From: Bacteroidales bacterium
Lineage (GTDB): Bacteria > Bacteroidota > Bacteroidia > Bacteroidales > UBA932
Assembly: GCA_021443605.1 (NCBI GenBank)
Contig: JABUTQ010000328.1
Coordinates: 1-6,213, forward strand
Direction of reading: 5' to 3'
DNA: 6,213 bases
Notes under the pieces: model-generated
The model's input: the letters and a program-made list of their open reading frames with translations, nothing else
Told to the model about the DNA's origin: nothing
Database searches by the model: none
Position numbers and translations under genes: made by a program
Shown: positions 1 through 6,213 of the stretch, piece after piece
Layout: each line of letters opens with the position of its first letter
Numbering within the stretch: position 1 is the stretch's first letter

Positions 1-287
1 TTCACCTGCAGCACCCGTTTCCCGTGCCATTCGCGGATAATTGTGGTGTATTTGACTTCTGGCTTGCAGAATATGGTGGCTGCAGCTTCAATCACGTGGG
101 CCTCTTCATCCTCGTGTTTCAGCCCGACAATCTTTCCGTTGTCCTTCACCCCAATCAGCAGCCTTCCGCCATCGGTGTTGGCAAAGGCTGCGAGTGAGCG
201 TGAAATCTTTTTAGTATCGCTTATGAAATATTTGAAATCCTGATGGAGGTGTTCCCCTTCGGAAATCATCTTTTCCAATAGAGTCAT
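1..287 (-). CDS. AlbA_2 (Schlafen-type) domain protein, N-terminal part; runs off left edge
   Basis: The gene starts at the ATG at 287-285 and stays open for 95 codons to the window edge, so only the N-terminus is seen. It begins MTLLEKMISEGEHLHQDFKY and continues with a segment containing SLAAFANTDGGRLLIGV and KDNGKIVGL. The order of E-x-H-xx-DFK, then a helix ending AFANT-GG, then LLIGV-DNG--VGL is the hallmark of the AlbA_2 domain (Pfam PF04326, COG2865). It is found in Schlafen-like proteins often labelled 'ATP-binding' or 'putative DNA-binding'. From memory, many Bacteroidales encode a stand-alone version of roughly 200 residues; this start fits that form, but the length here is unknown. 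No biochemical role can be assigned. It lies 44 bp downstream of the GH13 operon, on the same strand, and has its own promoter-like sequence, so it is probably not functionally part of starch use. The family call is fairly firm and the function unknown. Confidence 0.85.
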   Translation of the reverse strand, partial: MTLLEKMISEGEHLHQDFKYFISDTKKISRSLAAFANTDGGRLLIGVKDNGKIVGLKHEDEEAHVIEAAATIFCKPEVKYTTIIREWHGKRVLQV

Positions 288-320
288 AACTGTTACGGAG
301 GCGATAAATCAAACCCCGTG

Positions 321-353
321 CAAAGATAACATTATTTGAACTCTATCACCATA
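321..353 (-). promoter_or_regulatory. Putative Bacteroides-type promoter for the AlbA_2 gene
   Basis: Read on the minus strand, TATCTTTG at 328-321 matches the Bacteroidota -7 element TAnnTTTG exactly. Twenty-one bases upstream is TATG (353-350), a three-of-four match to the -33 element TTTG. Transcription would start near 313, leaving a 5' leader of about 25 nt before the ATG at 287. The -7 element lies just after the stop codon of the SusA-like gene and the -33 element lies inside its last codons. It would let the AlbA_2 gene be transcribed independently of the amylase operon. The short motif could occur by chance. Confidence 0.5.
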
Positions 354-2164
354 GAACTCATCGGTTCGATAGTGTAAGGGGTGTCGAATGCGATGTCTGT
401 TTCAGAGAGGATATCGGTGCCGAAAGAGGATTGTCCCAGACAAGAAATATATTTGTTCCAATCTATTTCGACAGGCTTGGCAGAGGCATTCAAAACCACC
501 ATAACTTTCTGTTTTTCAGCTATTCTGAAATATACAAAAAGGTTGCCGGTAGAGGAGAATGTCTTTGTCTTGCCACTGTGGATAGCTGTCGCACCCTTGC
601 GCCATTGGAACAGGCGTGAAGTGAAATCGACCAGTTCGTTCTGGCTGGCAGTGCGCCCCTCTGCATTGAACCACGCTTGGGGAAAATCCACTCGGCGAGA
701 ACCATCGCCGCCCCGTCCATCTGCACGCATCATATTTTCGTCCCCGACATAGAGCTGCGGCATTCCGCGCAGGGTACCGATAAGTGTCAGACATAGTTTC
801 ATCCTTGCAACCACCTCTCTTTCAGGGCGTCCCTTCCCGATACTCTTGTCGATGAGGTCTGCGGCACGGTCGGTGTCGTGGTTGGTGAGGAATAGCATTA
901 TCCTGTCTATGTCGGCATATTCCCCATCGTGGGCAAGGCACTGGTAAACCTTTGTAAGCCCTTCGCCCCAGCTTGTTTCGCTCTTTCCGAAGGCCGGCAT
1001 CGCCTCCCATATCGCATCGAGCAGAGGGAAGTCCATCACCATAGGGAGATGCGAATCGTACTTGTCGTAATTCTTCTTTCCGCCCTGCCAATAAGCCACT
1101 TGTGCCGGAGAGTGAATCCAGCATTCGCCCACAATCGTCAGACGGGGATATTCATTCAATACTCCCTTGGTCCAGGCGGCAATCTCCTCTTTGCCGTTAT
1201 ATGGATAAGTATCTACGCGAAGACCATCTATCCCTGCCCATTCTATCCACCATATTGCGCTCTGAATGAAGTATTTGAGAAGATATTGGTTGTCCATGTT
1301 CATATCGGGCATAGATGTGTCAAACCACCCTTCTGTGCAATATGTTATGTCTTCTTCTGTGGCATTGGGAGATGAAAGCGCTTCGAGCGCATAGTTGCTT
1401 CGGGTAAATTCAGGCCACTGGTGTATCCAGTCTTGGAAGGGGAGGTCTTTCATCCACCAATGTGCTGTGCCACAGTGGTTTGTGACAAAATCCATCACCA
1501 TCTTTATGCCGTGATTATGCGCCTCGGCAGTCAGATTCTTGTAATCATCGTTCGAGCCATAACGGGGGTCTATCATATAATAATCTGAGCAGGCATATCC
1601 GTGATATGAATATATCGGCTCGTCGTCAAGCAGCAGGGGAGTGCTCCAAAGTGCTGTAACTCCAAGATTTTCAAGATAATCGAGATGGTCTGCAATTCCC
1701 TTGATGTCGCCGCCGTGACGGCCGTCCTTGCTGTCATAATTCGCCTTTTCCAAACAACCTTCCACCGAATCGTTTGAAGAATCTCCGTTTGCAAAGCGGT
1801 CAGGCATAATGAGATAGAGCATGTCGGCAGAAGTGAAGCTTTTCCTGTCAGAAGCATTCTTCTTGCCGATGGTATAATTGAAATTGCTCGCTTGCCCATT
1901 GCTGCGGGTAATCTTGAAGACATAAGTGCCTGGGAGAGCATCCTTATCGATTGCGATGTCTGCAAACAGATAATTCGGGCTTTCGGCATTGTGCAGAGCC
2001 TTCACGGCCACGCCGGATGCCCTCATACCATCCCTATAAACATCTAATGCTGCACCGGAAAGCTCTTTCCCGTGCAGCATCAGTTGAAGTTCGGTATTCA
2101 TCCCCACCCACCAGCAGGGGGGCTCTATATGTGAGAGGCCATTGTCGGAAACGGTCTCCGACAC
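332..2164 (-). CDS. susA: SusA-like GH13 neopullulanase / cyclomaltodextrinase (start uncertain)
   Basis: A GH13 enzyme predicted to hydrolyse alpha-1,4 links of maltodextrins, pullulan or cyclodextrins. Numbered from the GTG at 2164 (610 residues), an N-terminal beta domain begins near residue 10 with SHIEPPCWWVGM, typical of Cyc-maltodext_N. The barrel starts near 115 (MLYLIMPDRFANGD). Conserved regions follow: DFVTNH 225-230, MPDMN 285-289, GLRVD with nucleophile D318, GECW with acid/base E347, and TNHD with D430. The last 70 residues resemble Cyc-maltodext_C. Length and domain order match Bacteroides SusA (about 617 residues), so the symbol is a best guess by resemblance. The N-terminus is odd. 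The frame is open back to 2278, overlapping the preceding gene by 100 bases, but has no signal peptide and no well-placed ATG. GTG 2164 lies 14 bp after the previous stop, inside an inverted repeat; TTG 2209 is an alternative. A -1 frameshift from the upstream gene is another way to express it. Stop codon at 334-332. Confidence 0.88.
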   Translation of the reverse strand: MSETVSDNGLSHIEPPCWWVGMNTELQLMLHGKELSGAALDVYRDGMRASGVAVKALHNAESPNYLFADIAIDKDALPGTYVFKITRSNGQASNFNYTIGKKNASDRKSFTSADMLYLIMPDRFANGDSSNDSVEGCLEKANYDSKDGRHGGDIKGIADHLDYLENLGVTALWSTPLLLDDEPIYSYHGYACSDYYMIDPRYGSNDDYKNLTAEAHNHGIKMVMDFVTNHCGTAHWWMKDLPFQDWIHQWPEFTRSNYALEALSSPNATEEDITYCTEGWFDTSMPDMNMDNQYLLKYFIQSAIWWIEWAGIDGLRVDTYPYNGKEEIAAWTKGVLNEYPRLTIVGECWIHSPAQVAYWQGGKKNYDKYDSHLPMVMDFPLLDAIWEAMPAFGKSETSWGEGLTKVYQCLAHDGEYADIDRIMLFLTNHDTDRAADLIDKSIGKGRPEREVVARMKLCLTLIGTLRGMPQLYVGDENMMRADGRGGDGSRRVDFPQAWFNAEGRTASQNELVDFTSRLFQWRKGATAIHSGKTKTFSSTGNLFVYFRIAEKQKVMVVLNASAKPVEIDWNKYISCLGQSSFGTDILSETDIAFDTPYTIEPMSSMVIEFK

Positions 2165-2168
2165 GGCC
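2137..2168 (-). repeat. 32-bp interrupted inverted repeat (RNA stem-loop) at the GH13-GH13 junction
   Basis: On the minus strand, TGTCGGA (2163-2157) pairs perfectly with TCCGACA (2149-2143) around the seven-base loop GACCGTT. Outside a 1-by-2 internal loop, GGCC (2168-2165) pairs with GGCC (2140-2137). The RNA could thus form 11 base pairs, mostly G-C. It starts 11 nt after the stop codon of the upstream GH13 gene and covers the putative GTG start (2164-2162) of the SusA-like gene. It encodes only a linker-like stretch (AVSETVSDNGL), so protein constraint does not obviously explain the symmetry. Possible roles are sequestering the start for translational coupling, stimulating frameshifting, or a processing or stability element. 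No T-tract follows, so it is not an intrinsic terminator. Confidence 0.7.
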
Positions 2169-2178
2169 GGTTTGTCAT

Positions 2179-3492
2179 TTACTTTGCAAAAAAAAACCTG
2201 TATCCCCAAGGCTCGATGGTGAGCGGTGCTCCGTCCCAGGTGATCGTTGCCTCTTTTGCAGAGAGATTGAAGAGGCATTTCACGCTATCGTCGCCTGCGG
2301 TGCGGGAGAAGGCGAGAATCTGGTCTTTGCACTCCGTGTCGATGAATACGACAGGAGATTCGTCTGCAAGGTTATAGAGGGCGGGATGGGCCTTGTATTG
2401 AGCCACAAGCCCCTTGTAAAACTCAGTGAAGTTATTGGGATCGTTCCAGTTGACAGGATCTTTCTCGAAGAACTCAAGCCTATGGTTCATTCCAACTTCC
2501 TGGCCGGTATAGATGAGAGGCATTCCCGGAAGGGCGAAAGTGAGGGCGGCGAAAGCCTTTACACCTTCACCATAGCGCTCAAACTCAGTGCCATTCCAAG
2601 AGTTCTCATCGTGATTGGTAATGAGGTTCATCGATATGCTTGCATCGGGGAATTCGGTCCTGTGCTGGTTTACAAAATTCCTATAGTCGTCGAGAGTCTT
2701 TGTGCCGGCAGCTATATCGTTCATAATATGGAGGTTTTGCCAGGCATAGTAGGCATCGAACGAATTTACGAGCAGGTCTGCTGCTTCGGCTTCGGCAAGC
2801 ATAAAGATGTTGCAGTTCTCCTTTCTGAGCTTTTCAGTGGCCATATCCCAGAACCAGGTGGGCACTTCGTATGCCACGTCGCAACGGAAACCGTCGATTC
2901 CGCACTCCTTCACCCAAAACATCATTTCACCTGCCATTGCATCGGCCACGCCCGGAGATTCGTAGTTCAGCTGTGCGATGTCTGTCCAGTCATAACGGAC
3001 AACAAGGGCGCCGGTTGAGTCTCTGTAGTACCAGTCGGGATGTTCTTTTGTCCAAGGGTGATCGGGAGCAGTGTGGTTTGCAACCCAGTCGAGAATCACC
3101 TTGAATCCCATTCCGTGTGCGGCATTCACGAAGTCCATAAAATCTTCCATAGTTCCGAACTCGGGATTGATTGCCTTGTAATCGGTGATGGCATAATAGC
3201 TTCCCCAAGTCCCTTTGCGGCATTCTACACCGATAGGATAGGGGGGCATTACCCAAAGGATATCCACTCCAAGTTCTTTAAGCCTTGGAAGATTGGCTGT
3301 TACGGCCTTGAAAGAGCTTTCAGGGCTATACTGGCGCACATTCACCTCGTAGATGACGGCATTCTTTACCCAATCTGCATGCTTTACGTTGGTTACGGGG
3401 GCGTCTGCCGTTTGCTTGGCTTGGCCTCCTCCGCAGCCGGTCAATGCAAAAATTGTGGCTGCAATAGCGAAAAATGACAGGATTTTTTTCAT
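2179..3492 (-). CDS. Compact GH13 alpha-amylase-family lipoprotein (437 aa)
   Basis: A GH13 hydrolase predicted to cleave alpha-1,4-glucan oligosaccharides in the cell envelope. The start MKKILSFFAIAATIFALTGC is a lipoprotein signal peptide with lipobox LTGC (Cys20). It is followed by GGGQAKQTAD, which lacks the acidic surface-export signal expected just after the cysteine, so a periplasm-facing anchor is inferred. The barrel begins near residue 40 (WVKNAVIYEVNVRQYSP). Conserved regions are DWVANH 135-140, GFRCD with nucleophile D205, LAEAE with acid/base E234, and TNHD with D295. MPLIYTGQEVGM (324-335) follows. About 80 C-terminal residues form the usual beta domain, ending PWGYRFFFAK. The catalytic set is complete, and the protein is short because no extra domains are attached. 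It starts 24 bp after the tandem stop TAATAA of the preceding GH13 gene, behind an AT-rich leader without a clear Shine-Dalgarno. Its Phe-Phe-Phe codons are a nine-T run discussed separately. I cannot assign a subfamily or precise substrate. Confidence 0.93.
   Translation of the reverse strand: MKKILSFFAIAATIFALTGCGGGQAKQTADAPVTNVKHADWVKNAVIYEVNVRQYSPESSFKAVTANLPRLKELGVDILWVMPPYPIGVECRKGTWGSYYAITDYKAINPEFGTMEDFMDFVNAAHGMGFKVILDWVANHTAPDHPWTKEHPDWYYRDSTGALVVRYDWTDIAQLNYESPGVADAMAGEMMFWVKECGIDGFRCDVAYEVPTWFWDMATEKLRKENCNIFMLAEAEAADLLVNSFDAYYAWQNLHIMNDIAAGTKTLDDYRNFVNQHRTEFPDASISMNLITNHDENSWNGTEFERYGEGVKAFAALTFALPGMPLIYTGQEVGMNHRLEFFEKDPVNWNDPNNFTEFYKGLVAQYKAHPALYNLADESPVVFIDTECKDQILAFSRTAGDDSVKCLFNLSAKEATITWDGAPLTIEPWGYRFFFAK
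2188..2196 (-). other. Run of nine T: potential -1 slippery site
   Basis: On the minus strand the penultimate coding stretch of the 437-residue GH13 gene reads AGG TTT TTT TTT GCA AAG TAA. The last seven T form an X-XXX-XXX heptamer (T TTT TTT) in the correct phase for tandem -1 slippage. Slipping would change the reading to TGC AAA GTA and enter the frame of the SusA-like gene with no intervening stop. The predicted fusion has about 435 + 618 = 1053 residues. In the mature part of this gene I hand-counted about 16 TTC against 6 TTT codons for Phe, so three TTT in a row is not the usual choice. A ten-T run would fuse the genes without slippage, so a sequencing or assembly miscount must be considered. 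Confidence 0.5.
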
Positions 3493-3516
3493 AATGATAT
3501 GATTGTTAGTTGTTTA

Positions 3517-5589
3517 TTACTTAGTAATGATTTGATACCCGAGGGGAGCTGTCTCAATGTCAACACTTGATTTTCCGTCGGCGGTTTTGAGTCCGAGGGG
3601 AAGTTCGAGAGTCTTTTTCACGGGAGAGTTGCCCTTGTTGATGGCAGTGATTACCCAATCGCCCATATAGTTTCTCAACCAGGCGATGAAATCACCTTCG
3701 CAGCAGAGGAGCATCCAGTCGCCATAGAGAAGTGGCATTGAACTGTTTCTGGTGGCAATCATCTTGCGAAGCTGCTCATTAACAGATGCTTCGAATTTGT
3801 TCTTCGGCTCAAACTGAGACCAGCGGCGGTTGTCGGGATCGTTCGCTCCGGGCTGTCCCCATTCGTCTCCGGTGTAGATGCAGGGCACTCCGGGAACGGT
3901 TGTGACCATTGCGTGGAGAAGGGAGAGTTTCTTGTATGCCAAAGTGTCCTTCACTCCGATCTCTCGTTTCCAGCCCGCCATTTTCTGATCCTCCAAGGGC
4001 GATACGTCTCCCGATGCAAGGCTGATGAAACGGCTTCTGTCGTGGTTGCCGGTCATAATTCCCATCACGTTGTGCCCGCCGTAAGTGTCGTGAGAAGTGG
4101 CCACGGTGTTTGCAAATTCGTCGAAACTCTTGTTCCAGATGAAAGCATCAGTGAATCGGTCGGTGACGTTGAAATCGAATTGGGAGTCGAGCATTCCGTT
4201 CTTGACATAGATTGATATCAGCTCCGGAGAGCCGTATGTTTCTCCAATCTGGAAAAGATTGCGGTCCGGGAACTCTTTGAGTAACTTCTGAGTGAGTTTT
4301 CTCCAATATACTTCCGGGATATGTTTGCAGGCATCGTGTCTGAATCCGTCGAAGTCGAAATTCCTCATCCACACGAGGGCAGAGTCGGTGAGGGGCTCGT
4401 TGACATCCTCTCTCTCGAGGTCGAGGGTGGGGATGTGCTTGTCAAACCAGGTCGTGAGGCGGAACTCGTCCCAAAGTTCGAAATTCGGACGGCCGTCCGG
4501 AGTGGTGTCCGGAGTGGTCCAGTCCGGGTGTTCTGTGAGGGTGGGACTGGCAATGTGTGCGTGGTTTGCAACATAGTCCAAAAGGACATTGTCTCCGTGC
4601 TGGTGAGCCGTGGTGAGCATCTCCCTCAACTCTTCCTCAGAGCCGAAACGGGCATCGAGTTTCGTGAGATAATACGGCCAATAGCCGTGATAACCACTGA
4701 ATTTTGTGTATGGATCCTGATTCAATCCCCAGGCATCCATAGGGTTCTGGGTTATTGGAGAAATCCATAATGTATTGACCCCCAGTCTGTCAAGGTATCC
4801 ATCACGCAGTTTTGCAGTGACACCTGCAATGTCTCCTCCCCAATAATCTACTTTCGGAAGCACCTCCTTTGGATTGTTGATTTTCCAGTCGTTGGCGGGA
4901 TTTCCATTATAGAAACGGTCCAACAGAATCTGGTACATCACCATTGCCTGGCGGTCGTGGCGGTCGAGCTTATCTGTGCTGACAATCACTTTTCCGTACT
5001 CTATCGGCACGAGAATGTCTCCGCTGACTCCGTTTGCACATACCTCAATGATTCTGATGAAAGATCTGCGCATTTTTGCAGCGGCGGCAGGGACGGTTAC
5101 CTTGAACTCGCGTTCTCCGCTCTTTTGCAGATTTGTTGCGGGAATCACAGAATTTTGCCATAGTGCGAGGTAAAGCCCTTCAGAATCGCTTCTCACATAA
5201 AAGCTCTTGCCATCGGAAGAAGCCCCGACTGTAGTGATATGCGGTCTGCCGGCAGATATATCTTCTTTTTTCTTCAAGATAATGCTTCCACTCTCTCCCT
5301 CAGATGTAATTGTAAGAGTACCAAGATGTTGACTGTCCGCAGAGGTCAAAATCATCAACGTGTCGTTCCCTGCGGAGAGGGAGCTGACTTGAGCGATGTC
5401 GCTTTTGAAAGAGCTGATTGTGCCTATTGCCGGGAAATAGTCCCTTACCAGCATAATCGTGGTGTCGGACTCGAGGGTGCAGATTGATGCAAGGGATGCC
5501 TTTTCATTGAAATAGGAGCCGCTGTTCACGCCTGTGCAGGCGGCAAGTGCAAGAACGGCTGATGCAAGAGGGAGGATATGTTTTTTCAT
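3517..5589 (-). CDS. GH13 alpha-amylase-family lipoprotein with N-terminal beta-rich region (690 aa)
   Basis: A larger GH13 enzyme of the starch locus. MKKHILPLASAVLALAAC is a lipoprotein signal with lipobox LAAC (Cys18). The next residues, TGVNSGSYF, lack an acidic surface-export signal, so the inferred location is the periplasm. Residues 20-205 are beta-rich, Ser/Thr-rich and unassigned, perhaps one or two Ig-like or starch-binding modules. The catalytic domain begins near 215 with MVMYQILLDRFYNGN, followed by a WGGDIAGV segment (250-257). Conserved regions are DYVANH 338-343, IPTLDLE 386-392, GFRHD with nucleophile D419, then KH 422-423, IGE with acid/base E450, and GNHD with D517. VPCIYTGDEWGQ (568-579) precedes the C-terminal beta domain (about 600-690). 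All three catalytic acids are present. It starts 9 bp after the SusG-like stop and ends with TAA TAA, so it is almost certainly co-transcribed. A 12-bp tandem duplication codes for TTPDTTPD in the insert after the third strand. Product specificity (amylase or glucosidase) is not determined. Confidence 0.93.
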   Translation of the reverse strand: MKKHILPLASAVLALAACTGVNSGSYFNEKASLASICTLESDTTIMLVRDYFPAIGTISSFKSDIAQVSSLSAGNDTLMILTSADSQHLGTLTITSEGESGSIILKKKEDISAGRPHITTVGASSDGKSFYVRSDSEGLYLALWQNSVIPATNLQKSGEREFKVTVPAAAAKMRRSFIRIIEVCANGVSGDILVPIEYGKVIVSTDKLDRHDRQAMVMYQILLDRFYNGNPANDWKINNPKEVLPKVDYWGGDIAGVTAKLRDGYLDRLGVNTLWISPITQNPMDAWGLNQDPYTKFSGYHGYWPYYLTKLDARFGSEEELREMLTTAHQHGDNVLLDYVANHAHIASPTLTEHPDWTTPDTTPDGRPNFELWDEFRLTTWFDKHIPTLDLEREDVNEPLTDSALVWMRNFDFDGFRHDACKHIPEVYWRKLTQKLLKEFPDRNLFQIGETYGSPELISIYVKNGMLDSQFDFNVTDRFTDAFIWNKSFDEFANTVATSHDTYGGHNVMGIMTGNHDRSRFISLASGDVSPLEDQKMAGWKREIGVKDTLAYKKLSLLHAMVTTVPGVPCIYTGDEWGQPGANDPDNRRWSQFEPKNKFEASVNEQLRKMIATRNSSMPLLYGDWMLLCCEGDFIAWLRNYMGDWVITAINKGNSPVKKTLELPLGLKTADGKSSVDIETAPLGYQIITK
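4495..4518 (-). repeat. Perfect 12-bp tandem duplication inside the 690-aa GH13 gene
   Basis: GTCCGGAGTGGT occurs twice without spacing on the plus strand (4495-4506 and 4507-4518). On the coding strand it encodes Thr-Thr-Pro-Asp twice, at residues 358-365 of the lipoprotein amylase. The reading frame is kept. The site lies in the loop between the first conserved region (DYVANH) and the nucleophile strand, where GH13 enzymes tolerate length changes. The exact nucleotide identity suggests a recent slippage duplication. Confidence 0.85.
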
Positions 5590-5598
5590 AGTGACGTG

Positions 5599-6213
5599 TT
5601 ATTTTACTTTGAATATTACCGAAGAATTGCCTCCGAGGGTGAGATACCAGCCGGCGGTGGTTTGTTTTGTGGTGGCAGTGCCCAGACAGATTACCATCTT
5701 GTCGAGAGAGTCCGTAAACTCGATAGCCACGGCACTTGTGTTGACATTGTGCACTACAAGCAAGGTTTCCGAGCCTGAAGTCATATACCAGCAGGAGATT
5801 CCCGGATTGGGGAAAGATGCGTTATATGTCTGATGTTCAGACATTTTTCCGGAGTATAAGGCGGGATAGGAGTTTCTTACAGCAAGGAATTTCCTGTAGG
5901 TTCCCAGGACAGAATTGGCATCGCTCTGCTGTGCTTCAACAGAAATGTTTTCTGTGAGCATTGCGTTGTCAACCTTTCCGTCAAGTTTTTTCGCTGCCAC
6001 TGCACCGCTCTTCGTCCATTTCATCGGCGTGCGGACATATTCGTCTCCATTGGCCTTTGTACCATAATAGCCGAGCTCCTCACCTTGATAGATGAAAGGT
6101 TTCCCTTCGGCGGTCAAAAGGAATGCTGCGGCCTGTTTCTCTTTTATGGCAGACTTGCCGAGGGTGCTTCCGGCACGGTCTTCATCGTGGTTGGAAAGTT
6201 TTGTGGAAGCTAT
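5599..6213 (-). CDS. susG: SusG-like GH13 alpha-amylase, C-terminal 204 residues; cut by right edge
   Basis: The frame is open from the right edge (first codon ATA at 6213-6211) to TAA at 5601-5599, so the start and two-thirds of the catalytic barrel lie outside. The first visible residues, IASTKLSNHDEDRAGSTLGK, hold GH13 conserved region IV, with the transition-state-stabilising Asp in NHD. Next come FIYQGEELGYYGTK and EYVRTPMKW, characteristic of the SusG type of Bacteroidota starch amylase. The C-terminal beta domain contains CWYMTSGSETLLVVHN and ends SSVIFKVK. In Bacteroides thetaiotaomicron, SusG is the surface lipoprotein that makes the first cuts in starch. The match is by remembered resemblance to its C-terminus. 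The signal peptide, the nucleophile, the acid/base and any inserted CBM58-type module cannot be seen here. The next GH13 gene starts 9 bp downstream, so this is the promoter-proximal member of the visible operon; susC/D/E/F-type genes are expected further upstream. Confidence 0.87.
   Translation of the reverse strand: MASTKLSNHDEDRAGSTLGKSAIKEKQAAAFLLTAEGKPFIYQGEELGYYGTKANGDEYVRTPMKWTKSGAVAAKKLDGKVDNAMLTENISVEAQQSDANSVLGTYRKFLAVRNSYPALYSGKMSEHQTYNASFPNPGISCWYMTSGSETLLVVHNVNTSAVAIEFTDSLDKMVICLGTATTKQTTAGWYLTLGGNSSVIFKVK

Noticed and set aside
43..243. Plus-strand open frame of 66 codons near the left edge
   Set aside because: The opposite strand encodes a clear AlbA_2 domain over the same bases, so this is its shadow.
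2137..2168. The inverted repeat as a rho-independent terminator
   Set aside because: No T-tract follows on the transcribed strand, and the operon continues straight into the SusA-like coding region.
2125..2178. Small reading frame beginning at the ATG that follows the stop of the 437-aa gene (TAAATG)
   Set aside because: It ends after 17 codons, matches nothing, and is out of frame with the SusA-like enzyme. A coupling leader is possible but unsupported.
1951..3018. Long plus-strand open frame (355 codons) opposite the GH13 junction
   Set aside because: It is antisense to two genes with full GH13 motif sets, its translation shows no recognisable domain, and it follows the codon pattern of the minus-strand genes.
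3040..3477. Plus-strand open frame of 145 codons
   Set aside because: It is antisense to the signal peptide and barrel start of the 437-aa amylase and has no start context or domain.
1..6213. CRISPR arrays, insertion sequences, tRNA or rRNA genes
   Set aside because: No regularly spaced repeats, transposase motifs, terminal inverted repeats or tRNA-like cloverleaf sequences were seen, and nearly every base is in a metabolic gene.

Overview
The window looks like a stretch of a Bacteroidota (Bacteroidales-type) chromosome, at the 3' end of a starch or maltodextrin utilisation locus of the Sus type. The reasons are a tandem of GH13 alpha-amylase-family genes all on the minus strand, two of which start with clear lipoprotein signal peptides; closest resemblance, from memory, to Bacteroides SusG and SusA; absence of recognisable Shine-Dalgarno sequences; and one TAnnTTTG-type (Bacteroides sigma-ABfr) promoter match. 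I cannot name a genus.

Layout, in the direction of transcription (right to left). At 6213-5599 is the C-terminal third of a SusG-like amylase, cut by the window edge. After 9 bp comes a 690-residue GH13 lipoprotein (5589-3517) with an N-terminal region of about 200 residues outside the catalytic barrel. After 24 bp comes a compact 437-residue GH13 lipoprotein (3492-2179). Next is a SusA-like neopullulanase/cyclomaltodextrinase (start uncertain, about 2164, to 332). The tight spacing implies one operon, and susC/susD-type transport genes would be expected beyond the right edge. After a 44-bp gap, an unrelated gene begins at 287 and runs off the left edge. It encodes an AlbA_2 (Schlafen-type) domain protein and has its own promoter-like sequence. 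No stretch longer than 300 bases lacks a gene.

Together the four GH13 enzymes would cut starch at the cell surface (SusG-like) and degrade the imported oligosaccharides in the periplasm (the other three). All three catalytic carboxylates are visible in the three complete enzymes. The partial SusG-like gene shows only the third.

The oddest place is the junction between the 437-residue enzyme and the SusA-like enzyme (about 2137-2196). The downstream reading frame has neither a well-placed ATG nor a signal peptide. It lies in the -1 frame relative to the upstream gene, whose last codons form a run of nine T. A 32-bp interrupted inverted repeat follows and covers the only plausible GTG start. 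This could be a -1 frameshift making a two-catalytic-domain exported protein, a translational-coupling device, or a homopolymer sequencing error. The sequence alone cannot decide between them.
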